A DNA stretch of 64,000 nucleotides from Alkalibacterium kapii (GTDB lineage Bacteria > Bacillota > Bacilli > Lactobacillales > Carnobacteriaceae_A), in NCBI RefSeq assembly GCF_007988865.1, contig NZ_BJUY01000002.1, forward strand, positions 62,001 to 126,000, written 5' to 3'. The first letter of the stretch is position 1. Every line of letters begins with the position of its first letter. Below, piece by piece: positions 8,937 to 17,851 of the stretch. Both the position numbers and the translations under genes were made by a program. The notes below the pieces were generated by a model that did not search any database, had not been told where the DNA came from, and saw only the letters and a program-made list of their open reading frames with translations.

Positions 8937-10394
8937 ATGCAGAAATACGAACAGCTGGACAAGAACTATATTGACGGTAAATGGCGTGATGGAAACAGCC
9001 AGAAAGTGATTGAATCGATCGATCCATATAAAGAAGAAACGTATATGTCACTGCAGGTCGCTTCGCTTGACGATTTGGATGAAGCATACGAGAGTGCAAA
9101 AAATCACCAAAAAGAGTGGGCTGAAACGAACCCATTCAAAAGAGCTGAAATCATGAAAAAAGCGGTACAGATCATGAAAGACAGACATGACGAAGTGATC
9201 GATATTCTTGTGAAAGACTCAGGCTCCACTTTGGCAAAAGCTGAAATGGAAATGAATATCACTACTGGAATCATGGAATTGGCGGCAGATTTTCCGTTTA
9301 AAATGGAAAAAATCGTCAATGATTCAATGATACCCGGCAAAAAAAATCATCTCATCAGAAAAGCACGAGGAGTAGTGGGTGTGATCGGTCCTTTTAACTT
9401 CCCGCTTTATTTAGCTATGCGATCAGTAGCACCAGCTTTGGCTACAGGAAATGCAGTCGTACTAAAGCCAAGCAGTCAGACGCCGATCAGTGGCGGCAAT
9501 ATTATTGGAAAGGTCTTTGAGGAAGCAGGACTTCCAAAAGGATTGCTGCACGTTGTTCATCCAAAATCGTCTGAAATTGGGGATGCGTTCTATTCACATC
9601 CTGTGCCGGATATGATTTCTTTCACAGGTTCCACAAGCATTGGTAAGCAAATAGGAGAAGTATGCGGAAGAGAAGTGAAAAAAACGATCCTGGAGCTTGG
9701 CGGGAACAATGCCATGGTTATTTTAGACGATGCAGATATGGATTTAGCAGTGAAAGGAGCGATTTACGGACGGTTCATGCACAGTGGTCAAATTTGTATG
9801 GCAACGAACCGTATTATCGTTGATGAATCGATATTTGATGAATTTGCTGAGAAATTTGTTGAGATGGCACGTTCACTTAAATACGGAGATCCGACGCAGG
9901 AAGGTACGCTGATTGGTCCACTTATTTCAGGTGACGAGGTCGACCGTCTGCTTGATGAAATTGATAAAGCGAAGTCAGAAGGCGCAGAAGTCCTGCTTGA
10001 AGGAAAACGTGAGGGCAACGTCCTGACACCGGCTATACTAAAAGGAACAAACGACATGACAACGGCCCAGCATGAAATGTTCGGTCCAGTCATAACTTTG
10101 ATACCTGCAAAAGATGAAGCGCACGCTCTGGAACTGGCTAATGATACCGAAGCTGGTTTAAGCGGAGCCGTGACTTCAGGCGATACTAAACGCGCTTATG
10201 CCTTTGCGGAGAAGATGGAAACAGGTATGATCCACATCAATGATCAAAGTGTCAATGATGAACCTTACATTGCTTTTGGCGGAGAAAAACAGTCAGGAGT
10301 CGGACGGTTTGGACGCGAGCATTCACTCGATGAATTTACGACATGGAAATGGATTTCTGTTCAAGAAGAACCAAGAAACTATCCATTTGAATAA
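8937..10394 (+). CDS. NAD(P)-dependent aldehyde dehydrogenase
   Basis: Oxidises an aldehyde to the acid in the cytoplasm. The 485-aa chain has the cofactor-binding GPFNFPLYL, GFTGSTSIG-like SFTGSTSIG, the catalytic Glu in LELGGNNA near residue 253 and the catalytic Cys in GQICMATNR near residue 287. It resembles the benzaldehyde/vanillin-type group (Bacillus YfmT-like) by eye, but the natural substrate is unknown. An AAGGAAGG site precedes the ATG. Single-gene unit with its own terminator. Confidence 0.88.
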   Translation: MQKYEQLDKNYIDGKWRDGNSQKVIESIDPYKEETYMSLQVASLDDLDEAYESAKNHQKEWAETNPFKRAEIMKKAVQIMKDRHDEVIDILVKDSGSTLAKAEMEMNITTGIMELAADFPFKMEKIVNDSMIPGKKNHLIRKARGVVGVIGPFNFPLYLAMRSVAPALATGNAVVLKPSSQTPISGGNIIGKVFEEAGLPKGLLHVVHPKSSEIGDAFYSHPVPDMISFTGSTSIGKQIGEVCGREVKKTILELGGNNAMVILDDADMDLAVKGAIYGRFMHSGQICMATNRIIVDESIFDEFAEKFVEMARSLKYGDPTQEGTLIGPLISGDEVDRLLDEIDKAKSEGAEVLLEGKREGNVLTPAILKGTNDMTTAQHEMFGPVITLIPAKDEAHALELANDTEAGLSGAVTSGDTKRAYAFAEKMETGMIHINDQSVNDEPYIAFGGEKQSGVGRFGREHSLDEFTTWKWISVQEEPRNYPFE

Positions 10395-10413
10395 AGAGTG
10401 AAAATATAAAAGC

Positions 10414-10443
10414 GGCATCTTCTTTTGGGAAGGTGTCATTTTT
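10414..10443 (+). terminator. terminator after the aldehyde dehydrogenase
   Basis: GGCATCTTC (10414-10422) pairs with GAAGGTGTC (10429-10437) with two G-U pairs, then a T run. Confidence 0.75.
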
Positions 10444-10463
10444 GCGTTGTTTACTATTTGCTA

Positions 10464-10492
10464 TAGTCATAGCGGCCAGGCTTTGGTACAAT
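10464..10492 (+). promoter_or_regulatory. cshB promoter with extended -10
   Basis: TACAAT at 10487-10492 preceded by TGG (extended -10), with TAGTCA 17 bases upstream as a poor -35. Confidence 0.5.
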
Positions 10493-10521
10493 GTGAGTTG
10501 AAAAGAAATGAGGAATGAAAA

Positions 10522-11847
10522 ATGACACATCCATTTGATAGATTTAATTTGAATGATTATTTGATAGAAGCGATAAGTGACATAGGATTTAAAGAACCGA
10601 CTGAAATCCAGGAAAAAGTGATCCCAGTAGTGAAAAAAGGACGAGACATCATTGGACAATCACAAACAGGATCCGGGAAGACGCATGCTTTTCTGCTGCC
10701 GCTTTTTAACCAGATCGACCCGGATAAAGAAGAAGTACAAATCGTCATTACGGCACCAAGCCGAGAACTGGCTGAACAACTTGCGAATGCTGCATCACAG
10801 TTGGCCAGTTATTCAGAAAAACCGATCAATGTCCAGTCTTATATTGGCGGCACTGACAAGAATAAACAGATTCAAAAACTGCAGCATGCGCAGCCTCACG
10901 TAGTTATTGGGACACCAGGACGTTTGGTCGATGTCATTGAGAGTAATGATTTGCTTATATATACGGCAGATTATATGGTCGTGGACGAAGCGGATATGAC
11001 CCTGGATATGGGTTTCTTGGAAGATGTTGATAAAATTGCCGCCCGTTTACAGGAAAACGGACAAATGCTCGTTTTTTCTGCAACAGTACCACAAAAACTG
11101 CAACCGTTTTTGAAAAAGTATATGAATAATCCAATTATAATCGAAGTGGAAAACAAACAGGTAATCGCAGACACTGTCTCAAACTGGCTGATTTCCACAA
11201 AGGGAAAAAATAAAATCAATTTGATTCATCGACTTTTAACAATAGGACAGCCCTATTTGGCTCTGGTCTTCGCTAATACGAAAGAATACGTGGATGAGAT
11301 CGCTGAAGAGCTGAAGAAAAAAGGTTTGAAGGTCGCCGTGATCCATGGTGGGATTTCTTCCCGCGAACGTCGTCGAGTCATGAGGCAGATCCAAAATCTG
11401 GAGTATCAGTATATCGTGGCCACAGACTTGGCTGCTCGCGGTATCGATATCGAGGGCGTTTCCCATGTCATCAATGCGGAAGTTCCTCAAGATCTGGATT
11501 ACTTTGTTCACCGAGTGGGGCGTACAGGTCGTAACCAATTAAGCGGAATTGCCATTACACTATATGGTCCGGACGACGAACAGGACATTGTGACGATTGA
11601 AAAACGTGGAATCACTTTTTCGCCTAAAGAAATTAAAAATGGCGAAATCGTCGATTCCTATGATCGAAACCGTAGAAATCAGCGGAAAGGCAAGAATGTG
11701 CAAAAGACCGACTTCGATCCTGAAATACACGGGTTAAGAAAAAAACTGAAGAAAAATGTCAAACCGGGATACAAGCGCAAAATTGAACGTAAAAAGCAGG
11801 ATAAAAGAAGACGTGCCAAACGATTAAACTCTAAAGATAATAAATAA
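10522..11847 (+). CDS. cshB: DEAD-box RNA helicase CshB
   Basis: ATP-dependent RNA helicase acting in RNA remodelling or ribosome assembly. The 441-aa protein has the Q motif (GFKEPTEIQ), motif I SQTGSGKT near residue 50, motif II VDEAD near 154, motif III SAT near 187, and motif VI HRVGRTGR. A strongly basic tail (KRKIERKKQDKRRRAK) probably binds RNA. Assignment to CshB rather than another DEAD helicase rests on this short two-domain shape with a basic tail and on sodA lying nearby, as in Bacillus. Confidence 0.85.
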   Translation: MTHPFDRFNLNDYLIEAISDIGFKEPTEIQEKVIPVVKKGRDIIGQSQTGSGKTHAFLLPLFNQIDPDKEEVQIVITAPSRELAEQLANAASQLASYSEKPINVQSYIGGTDKNKQIQKLQHAQPHVVIGTPGRLVDVIESNDLLIYTADYMVVDEADMTLDMGFLEDVDKIAARLQENGQMLVFSATVPQKLQPFLKKYMNNPIIIEVENKQVIADTVSNWLISTKGKNKINLIHRLLTIGQPYLALVFANTKEYVDEIAEELKKKGLKVAVIHGGISSRERRRVMRQIQNLEYQYIVATDLAARGIDIEGVSHVINAEVPQDLDYFVHRVGRTGRNQLSGIAITLYGPDDEQDIVTIEKRGITFSPKEIKNGEIVDSYDRNRRNQRKGKNVQKTDFDPEIHGLRKKLKKNVKPGYKRKIERKKQDKRRRAKRLNSKDNK

Positions 11848-11850
11848 ATA

Positions 11851-11901
11851 AAAAAGTTCTTCACACTGATTCTCAGACACATCAGTAGTGAAGAACTTTT
11901 T
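11851..11901. terminator. bidirectional terminator between cshB and the DUF1189 gene
   Basis: AGTTCTTCACACTGAT pairs with ATCAGTAGTGAAGAACT with one bulge, flanked by A5 on the left and T7 on the right. Confidence 0.9.
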
Positions 11902-12678
11902 TTAAATTTTTTGTTTATCTATATAAGCTTTTAAAGAACGATAGACGAAATAGAGTGAAAAGCCTAAAGTGATCTCAAAAGTATAGGGAATAAACAGGCC
12001 TAAGGTTTCAAATATAGCGAAAATCGTCGTAGGAACACTTAAAGCGATCAGAGCCATGCGGGCGATTTTTCCAAAAGGAAGAGTGATCCGAGAAAAAGTC
12101 TTCAGTATATTCGCAAACAAAGCAATGATCAGCCATTCATACAAGAGACTGATACTGCTTGCCAAATATGTGACCACAAAGGTAAATATGAGGACGACTG
12201 GTGAGAAACGTCCCATATCCTGCATGATATCCTTGAAATTCGAGTCAGTGAAACGATCGAGCTGAGTATAAGAAACAGGTAAGGACTGGCCCATAATATT
12301 TAAGTAAAATTGATCATCCATCAAACCGATACCGATAGGCACATTCAAACGTTCAACATTACTGTCGATTTCTTCTTCTTGTATGGAGTTATTAGGGTCA
12401 AAGAAGAAAAGAAAAGACTCTGTCTGATGTACATATGATTCTGTTTCCTCTTCGGTCACAAGCTTATCGTTTACGATTTCAAAAGATGGGAGCTTTTCAG
12501 TGATTTCCTGTCCGTCTTCTTTGAGATTTCCCATCACGTTCATTAAAAGGGAAGCCATGGATACAGTTACGATAAGACTAAGTAAAGCAAAATAGTAAAA
12601 TAACTGTTTTCTGGACATTTTGACAGCCTTGTAGAGCTGTTTTGGAGCAGTGAAACCGAGTTTTAAATAGTCTTTCAT
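11902..12678 (-). CDS. DUF1189 family integral membrane protein
   Basis: Membrane protein of unknown function, 258 aa. Hydrophobic stretches near residues 26-46, 155-175, 177-195, 208-228 and 232-250 suggest about five membrane segments, with a polar extracytoplasmic-looking region of some 100 residues after the first. The N-terminus (MKDYLKLGFTAPKQLYKAV) and the overall layout fit DUF1189. It is a single gene, convergent with cshB and divergent from sodA. No role can be inferred from the neighbours. Confidence 0.7.
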   Translation of the reverse strand: MKDYLKLGFTAPKQLYKAVKMSRKQLFYYFALLSLIVTVSMASLLMNVMGNLKEDGQEITEKLPSFEIVNDKLVTEEETESYVHQTESFLFFFDPNNSIQEEEIDSNVERLNVPIGIGLMDDQFYLNIMGQSLPVSYTQLDRFTDSNFKDIMQDMGRFSPVVLIFTFVVTYLASSISLLYEWLIIALFANILKTFSRITLPFGKIARMALIALSVPTTIFAIFETLGLFIPYTFEITLGFSLYFVYRSLKAYIDKQKI

Positions 12679-12814
12679 TTAGCAAACGCCTTTCTAATTT
12701 AGATAATAAGATAAGTCTACTTCTAAACAAAGGAAAATGCAATCATCCATTAGTCGTAGAAGGAAATTCGCGTGTCATTATTATGAAAGGAAAAATTTAT
12801 TCAATGCATATCAT

Positions 12815-12842
12815 TTGATAAGTGTATCTTAAATGTTAAAAT
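12815..12842 (+). promoter_or_regulatory. sodA promoter
   Basis: TTGATA (12815-12820), a 16-base spacer and TAAAAT (12837-12842). Confidence 0.55.
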
Positions 12843-12880
12843 TAAAGTGTAAGATAAAAAGTACAGGAGGAATGTTAACT

Positions 12881-13489
12881 ATGGCATACACTTTACCAGA
12901 TCTACCTTATGCTTATGATGCATTGGAACCGACGATCGACGAAGAAACCATGCATCTCCACCATGATAAACATCATGCAGGCTATGTAACTAAAACAAAT
13001 AAAGCTCTGGAAAACCATCCAGATCTCGCTGAATTAAGTATCGAAGATTTAATGAAGAAACTGGATTCAGTTCCAGAAGACATTAAGACAGCTGTAAGAA
13101 ACAATGGCGGCGGACATGCCAACCATTCACTATTCTGGAAAGTCCTTTCACCAAATGGCGGTGGAGAACCAGCGGGTGAATTAGCTGATGCAATCACAGA
13201 AACTTTTGGTGACTTCGAGTCATTCAAAGAAAAATTTGCTGCAGCGGCAACCGGACGTTTTGGTTCAGGATGGGCATGGCTCGTTGTTTCTGATGGGAAA
13301 TTGGAAGTCATGAACACCTTGAATCAGGATTCCCCTTATTCAGAAGGCAAGACCCCTATTTTGGGACTGGATGTCTGGGAACACGCATATTACTTGAACT
13401 ACCAAAACAAACGTGCGGAATATGTGAAAGCTTTCTGGAACGTTGTAAACTGGGAAGAAGTATCAGACCGTTACAATAAAGCTAAATAA
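12881..13489 (+). CDS. sodA: superoxide dismutase (Mn type)
   Basis: Dismutates superoxide to peroxide and oxygen. The 202-aa protein carries the metal ligands His27 (MHLHHDKHH), His82 ([10 protein letters not shown]) and the Asp and His of DVWEHAYY. Gly77 and the Gln in NQDSP are typical of manganese enzymes. The frame opens at 12833, but AGGAGG at 12865-12870 and the universal [10 protein letters not shown] opening place the start at 12881. It forms a single-gene unit with its own promoter and terminator. Confidence 0.95.
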   Translation: MAYTLPDLPYAYDALEPTIDEETMHLHHDKHHAGYVTKTNKALENHPDLAELSIEDLMKKLDSVPEDIKTAVRNNGGGHANHSLFWKVLSPNGGGEPAGELADAITETFGDFESFKEKFAAAATGRFGSGWAWLVVSDGKLEVMNTLNQDSPYSEGKTPILGLDVWEHAYYLNYQNKRAEYVKAFWNVVNWEEVSDRYNKAK

Positions 13490-13519
13490 TTTCAAAAAAT
13501 CAAATCGTGCATGTCAAAA

Positions 13520-13547
13520 GGCCGGGAAATCTCTCCCGGTCTTTTTT
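13520..13547 (+). terminator. sodA terminator
   Basis: GGCCGGGA (13520-13527) pairs with TCCCGGTC (13534-13541), followed by T6. Confidence 0.85.
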
Positions 13548-13699
13548 ACATAAAAAAGTCACAATTCCAATGGTAGAATTCACTTTTGTGTCATAGCATT
13601 ATTCACTTGAATTTGGTAAACTAGTACGAGTATATAAAAAGTATTGTTGAATCTAGAGTCATCAACAAATATTTTCCGTGTAACTGAGGAGGAAATAAA

Positions 13700-15892
13700 G
13701 TGAAAGTACCTAAGAAAAAGAAAAACAATAAAAAGAAATCACATATTCCTTTTCGATTGAATTTACTGTTTTTTATTATTTTCTTACTTTTTTCAACATT
13801 GATTTTACGTCTGGCTTATTTGCAGATCGTACAGGCCGATGAGTATAAAGCGGAAGTTGAACGGACAGAACAGAGAACGATCACCGGCAGCGTCCCCCGC
13901 GGAGAAATATTTGACGCGAATTTAAACAAATTAGTGGGAAATGAAGCAAGACACACGATCACCTATACACGTGGAAGTAACGTTCCCGCAAAACAGATGG
14001 CTGCTGTTGCTTATGAACTGGCGGATTATATAGATATGCCCCACACGACATCCTTTGAAGTTGATCGACAGTTTGATCTAAGTGAAAGAGATTTGAAAGA
14101 CTTTTTTATAGCCCGAAATCAAGATGAAATAATCGATAGGCTAAATGATGAAGAACAGAATTTATCTGGTTCTGAATCGTATAGTGCCATGCTCGATAAA
14201 GTAGAGGAAACCGAGATTCTGTCGTTAGATGAAAGGCAATTAGATGCAGCAGTAATATTCAAGAAAATGAATGCTGCATACGCTTTAAGTACAGTCAACA
14301 TTAAAAATCAGGATGTTACCGAGATAGAAATTGCACGCGTAAGTGAAAATCTGGATAAATTCCCCGGCGTCGATACAGGAACGGATTGGGTAAGGTATTA
14401 TCCTGAGGGAGACATGCTAAGTTCGATCTTGGGAGTCGTCACTTCTGAAGAGCAAGGGGTACCTGAAACAAGACTGAAAACATATCTTGCAAAAGGGTAT
14501 TCAAGAAATGACCGCGTCGGAAAAAGTTATTTGGAACTTGAATATGAATCTGTATTGAGTGGAACGAAATCGCGGATCGAAACAGAAACGAATACCGATG
14601 GTGATATTATTAATCAAGTCCAGAAATATTCTGGTCAAAAAGGCGATAATTTGGTATTGACGATGGATATTGATTTTCAGGAAACCGTTGAACAGATCGC
14701 TAAAGATTCACTCAGTCAGCGGGAAGGCCTGAATAATAGTATTTATATTGCAGCAATGGATCCCAATAATGGAGATATACTCGCTATGACAGGCAAAGAA
14801 ATCGATGAAGGCAAAGTGAACGACATCACTTATGGTATTTTTAATCATAATTTCAGTATGGGTTCCTCGATAAAAGGGGCAACCGTCTTGTCTGCCTACA
14901 TGGACGGCGTTTTAGATAAAAGCAATAATGTGATCGTCGACCAGCCTCTCCATTTAAAAGACTCTAAGACCATATCTTCTGTCTTCAACAGATACGGCGC
15001 TGAACCGGTCAATGATATTAAAGCTTTGGAGGTGTCGTCAAACGTTTACATGGCGCGTCTTGCTATGAGAATGGGCGGAGAATATGATTACACTAAAAAT
15101 ATGTCTTTAAATATTAGCGGGCAGAGGCTTTTGGATAAAGAAAGACATTATTTCAATCAGTTAGGACTTGGAGTTCCAACCGGTATCGATTTACCATCAG
15201 AATCAACCGGATTGGAAGGAGCAGCCAGTGTTCCAGGAGGCTTGTTTTTCTCTTTCGGACAGTATGATACCTACACACCGCTCCAGCTTTTGCAGTACAC
15301 ATCAACAATCGCTAATGGCGGTACGCGTATAGCTCCACGTTTAGTATCTGAAATCCGTGATACTAACAAAGATACGGGGAGCGTCGGGGCTTTGAGAACT
15401 GAAATTCCAACAAAAGTACTCAATACAGTCGATGTTTCAAAAGAAGCGATGGATCGGGTACAAAAAGGATTTTATGAAGCAGTTAATGGTAGTAGAGGAA
15501 CAGCGAGAAATTATTTTAAAGGAACGCCTTATGTATCTGCCGGTAAAACAGGAACAGCAGAAGCGTTTTACTGGGATGATGATTTAAAAGAAATCACTGA
15601 AAGTGTTATAAACATCACCTACGTGGGATACGCACCCCATGATGATCCGGAAATTGCTGTAGCTGTTGTGGTTCCAAACCTTCCTTTAACAGGACGTACG
15701 AATCGCGAAAATACTAGAGCGGCGCGTCGAGTAATGGATGCTTATTTCCAGGTTGGCGAATTTAAAAAAGATAGCTCAACTAAGCCACTGGAAACAGTAG
15801 AAGATTTGGCTGACGAAGCGGAAGATCTGGCGACAGAAGAAGCGCCTGAAGAAGTCGAAGAAGAAGTAAATGAAGGAAGCATAGACGAATAG
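13700..15892 (+). CDS. class B penicillin-binding protein (PBP2b-like transpeptidase)
   Basis: Membrane-anchored DD-transpeptidase that cross-links peptidoglycan outside the cell. The 730-aa protein has a basic cytoplasmic N-terminus, one membrane helix near residues 20-42, a dimerisation domain with PRGEIFD, and a transpeptidase domain. The active-site motifs are SSIK with Ser389, SSN at 446-448 and KTGT at 616-619. SSNVYMARLAMRMGG resembles PBP2b of streptococci and enterococci. The tail after about residue 690 is very acidic. Start is GTG with GAGGAGG upstream. Single-gene unit. Confidence 0.9.
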   Translation: MKVPKKKKNNKKKSHIPFRLNLLFFIIFLLFSTLILRLAYLQIVQADEYKAEVERTEQRTITGSVPRGEIFDANLNKLVGNEARHTITYTRGSNVPAKQMAAVAYELADYIDMPHTTSFEVDRQFDLSERDLKDFFIARNQDEIIDRLNDEEQNLSGSESYSAMLDKVEETEILSLDERQLDAAVIFKKMNAAYALSTVNIKNQDVTEIEIARVSENLDKFPGVDTGTDWVRYYPEGDMLSSILGVVTSEEQGVPETRLKTYLAKGYSRNDRVGKSYLELEYESVLSGTKSRIETETNTDGDIINQVQKYSGQKGDNLVLTMDIDFQETVEQIAKDSLSQREGLNNSIYIAAMDPNNGDILAMTGKEIDEGKVNDITYGIFNHNFSMGSSIKGATVLSAYMDGVLDKSNNVIVDQPLHLKDSKTISSVFNRYGAEPVNDIKALEVSSNVYMARLAMRMGGEYDYTKNMSLNISGQRLLDKERHYFNQLGLGVPTGIDLPSESTGLEGAASVPGGLFFSFGQYDTYTPLQLLQYTSTIANGGTRIAPRLVSEIRDTNKDTGSVGALRTEIPTKVLNTVDVSKEAMDRVQKGFYEAVNGSRGTARNYFKGTPYVSAGKTGTAEAFYWDDDLKEITESVINITYVGYAPHDDPEIAVAVVVPNLPLTGRTNRENTRAARRVMDAYFQVGEFKKDSSTKPLETVEDLADEAEDLATEEAPEEVEEEVNEGSIDE

Positions 15893-15903
15893 AATCATTT
15901 AAG

Positions 15904-15934
15904 GCATGCTGTGGTGTTTTGCAGCATGCTTTTT
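15904..15934 (+). terminator. terminator after the PBP gene
   Basis: GCATGCTG (15904-15911) pairs with CAGCATGC (15922-15929), followed by T5. Confidence 0.85.
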
Positions 15935-16001
15935 CGTATGATAATTTACTTTATTGAAATATATAAGTAAAATTGGAGAGCTTTTTATTTTAAAATTACA
16001 C

Positions 16002-16111
16002 GTTCGACAGATAAAGTAGCGTCTTACTGTTCGAACCAGCCGAAGAAGGCTAAGTTCGACTGATTCGTCAGGATAATTAGATGCAACATGCCGAAGTAAG
16101 AAAAATTCAAC
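16002..16111. repeat. 52-bp-pitch hairpin repeat, TTCGA/CCGAA variant (locus B2)
   Basis: GTTCGAC occurs at 16002 and again at 16054, exactly 52 bases apart; a decayed copy (TTCAAC) is at 16106. CCGAAG occurs at 16040 and 16091. The first TTCGA to CCGAA distance is 37 bases and the gap from CCGAA to the next TTCGA is 10, the same geometry as at 7017 and 62495. It lies between the PBP and rpmG terminators. I see nothing else in this 365-base convergent gap. Confidence 0.65.
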
Positions 16112-16206
16112 TTTAATAGATAGGTTCGCAAAAAATCTTCTATAAATACAGTATTTACAGTTAACACTTTTTTTAAGGAAACGCTATTAAAAATGAACGC
16201 ACAAAA

Positions 16207-16239
16207 AAGGAAGATAAAAGATTCACTTTTATCTTCCTT
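16207..16239 (-). terminator. rpmG terminator
   Basis: A perfect 14-bp stem, AAGGAAGATAAAAG with CTTTTATCTTCCTT. The run of A on the left reads as U on the minus-strand transcript. Confidence 0.85.
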
Positions 16240-16257
16240 ATATAGGTTTTAAACTGA

Positions 16258-16407
16258 TTATTTCGTTTCGCGGTGCAAAGTTACTTTGCGTTCGCGCGGG
16301 CAATACTTTTTAGCTTCCAAACGCTCAGTGTTATTACGTTTATTTTTTGTAGTTATATAGTTACGTTCTTTACATTCTGTGCATTCCAAGGTAATGTTTA
16401 CTCGCAT
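16258..16407 (-). CDS. rpmG: 50S ribosomal protein L33 (bL33)
   Basis: Small protein of the large ribosomal subunit, 49 aa from the ATG at 16407, which has AGGAGGG upstream; a longer frame opens to 16509 but covers the promoter. The sequence [17 protein letters not shown] is typical. The zinc ribbon is incomplete: CTEC is present but the second pair reads CPRE, leaving three cysteines, so zinc binding is doubtful. L33 paralogues with and without the cysteines are known to replace each other under zinc shortage. Confidence 0.93.
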   Translation of the reverse strand: MRVNITLECTECKERNYITTKNKRNNTERLEAKKYCPRERKVTLHRETK

Positions 16408-16435
16408 GATTGTCCCTCCTACTATTCCTGTTTTG

Positions 16436-16468
16436 AAGGCTATCAAACATGTTAGGGTATCTAGCCTT
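16436..16468 (-). promoter_or_regulatory. leader hairpin of rpmG mRNA
   Basis: AAGGCTA (16436-16442) and TAGCCTT (16462-16468) form a perfect 7-bp stem in the 65-base leader between the predicted transcription start and the ribosome site. Its role is unknown. Confidence 0.4.
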
Positions 16469-16479
16469 ATACCTTGATT

Positions 16480-16509
16480 AGAATACCATAATCTGACTTT
16501 AAATGCCAA
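16480..16509 (-). promoter_or_regulatory. rpmG promoter
   Basis: On the minus strand TTGGCA (16509-16504), an 18-base spacer ending in TGG, and TATTCT (16485-16480). Confidence 0.6.
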
Positions 16510-16687
16510 TATTTTTTTACAATATCATTCTTTTTTATCTGAAGTTTTCATATAGTGTTCACTCCGATATCCTGCTGGTAGGCTTTTAGTTTATTCTTAA
16601 ATATGCTATTATTTTAAGGTGAAAGGGGCTGTAATTGTTAGGAACAGAATCGTTTAGAACATATTTGATGGTTTTTTGTATAATTTG

Positions 16688-16715
16688 TTTACATTGGAAA
16701 TTACATATTTATACA
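16688..16715 (+). promoter_or_regulatory. promoter of the LysM-like membrane protein gene
   Basis: TTTACA (16688-16693), a 16-base spacer, TATACA (16710-16715). The predicted mRNA starts about 63 bases before the TTG at 16785. Confidence 0.5.
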
Positions 16716-16784
16716 CATATAAAATGGAATAAAAAGCCTAGAAAATTAAGGTTTGAAAACTGTATAGAAAGGTGGAATAAAAAA

Positions 16785-17312
16785 TTGAAAAAGAAGACGA
16801 TTCAGATACTTTGTCTGGGCTTATTGTTATCTGGCGTAATATTTTTAGGTATGATAAGACTGTTTCCAACACAACCTGATTTAACCAGTGTCCAATCTTC
16901 TGAGTCTCTAGTAGAACAAGTGAATATACTTAAAGAAAAAACTCAAAAACTTGAAAAAGAGAATGACCGTATAATAGACGAACTGGATCGCCTGACTGAA
17001 GGCTACTCTAATACATTGTCTCTTACAAAAATTTTAGAAATCAAAGAAGATGACCAGACTGAGTATGATTTAGTCGAGGTAAGCAGTGAGAAAGAGTCGC
17101 GCGAAAGAAAACAGTTCACTATAACCGTAAAAGATGGAGAGCCGAGCAGTGTGATAGCGGAGCAGCTTCTTGATTTGGGGCTAATTGAAAATCGTTTAGA
17201 ATTTAATGATTATTTACAGAAGAAAAATTTAGCAGACAAAATCAGTCCGGGAAATTATGTCGTCAGTGAAGGTATGACTAGAGATGAACTTGCTCAAGCT
17301 GTCATAGATTAA
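16785..17312 (+). CDS. membrane protein with MltG/YceG-type LysM-like domain
   Basis: Predicted 175-aa single-span membrane protein: a basic start, a membrane helix (LCLGLLLSGVIFLGMI), a coiled-coil stretch rich in E, K and L (residues about 45-75), and a C-terminal segment beginning FTITVKDGEPSSVIAEQLL. That segment resembles the LysM-like N-terminal domain of the MltG/YceG murein transglycosylases; the catalytic domain is absent. A role at the cell wall is an inference. Start is TTG at 16785 with AAAGGTGG upstream. The frame continues to a TTG at 16635 with its own AAAGGGG site, but the extra sequence overlaps the promoter and looks non-coding. Confidence 0.65.
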   Translation: MKKKTIQILCLGLLLSGVIFLGMIRLFPTQPDLTSVQSSESLVEQVNILKEKTQKLEKENDRIIDELDRLTEGYSNTLSLTKILEIKEDDQTEYDLVEVSSEKESRERKQFTITVKDGEPSSVIAEQLLDLGLIENRLEFNDYLQKKNLADKISPGNYVVSEGMTRDELAQAVID

Positions 17313-17379
17313 AAGCTAATATTTGTATTCATACCTATTTCCTTTAAAATAAGAGTATATGAAATGGAGGGAATAAGAG

Positions 17380-17694
17380 ATGGAACTTACAAAAATAACA
17401 TTAACGGATGGTACAGCACATATTGTCAGCCATTCTCCCCAAGAGGTTTATGAAACGGTTACACACTCTGATGGAAAACCCAAAAACCTTATGCATCTTT
17501 TCAAACTGGAGAATCGTGAAGAAATCTATATCAATGCGACTTATATTCAATCAATTGAAAAGGTTGAATCCCATATGTCAGAAAATCATGCCGTAAACAA
17601 GCAATCAGAAAACAAGGACGATTCTGAACGCATCAAAGAAAATTTGGAAGCCTCTAAGAAATTTAAAGAAGATCTAGACGGAAACATGGAATAA
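17380..17694 (+). CDS. small hypothetical protein
   Basis: I do not recognise this 104-aa protein. The first 60 residues look like a compact beta-rich fold ending in EEIYINATYIQSIEKVE, a pattern seen in small FlbD-like proteins; the remainder is charged and probably disordered. A clear GGAGGG ribosome site and ATG, a following terminator, and codon use like its neighbours support it as real. It lies 67 bases after the LysM-like membrane gene and may share its transcript. Confidence 0.6.
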   Translation: MELTKITLTDGTAHIVSHSPQEVYETVTHSDGKPKNLMHLFKLENREEIYINATYIQSIEKVESHMSENHAVNKQSENKDDSERIKENLEASKKFKEDLDGNME

Positions 17695-17705
17695 AACGTT
17701 CAATT

Positions 17706-17771
17706 ATCTAAGCTCTTTATACTGTAAAACTGCCTTAAACGGTCGTTAACAGGAAGGGCTTAGATTTTTTT
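17706..17771 (+). terminator. terminator after the small hypothetical gene
   Basis: ATCTAAGC (17706-17713) pairs with GCTTAGAT (17758-17765), followed by a T run. The loop is long and may fold further. Confidence 0.65.
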
Positions 17772-17790
17772 GTGAAAAACCAATTATGGA

Positions 17791-17820
17791 TTGGGTCATT
17801 GCAGAAGGGTATGCTATACT
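17791..17820 (+). promoter_or_regulatory. promoter of the rhomboid-glcK operon
   Basis: TTGGGT (17791-17796), an 18-base spacer ending TGC (extended -10) and TATACT (17815-17820). Confidence 0.6.
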
Positions 17821-17851
17821 ATTTAGAGAAAGCAGCAGGGGAGATTAAAGG

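Noticed and set aside
16635-16784. 50-codon N-terminal extension of the LysM-like membrane protein
   Set aside because: A TTG at 16635 has a fair ribosome site, but the extension lies over a good promoter and gives an unlikely sequence; the internal TTG at 16785 is better.
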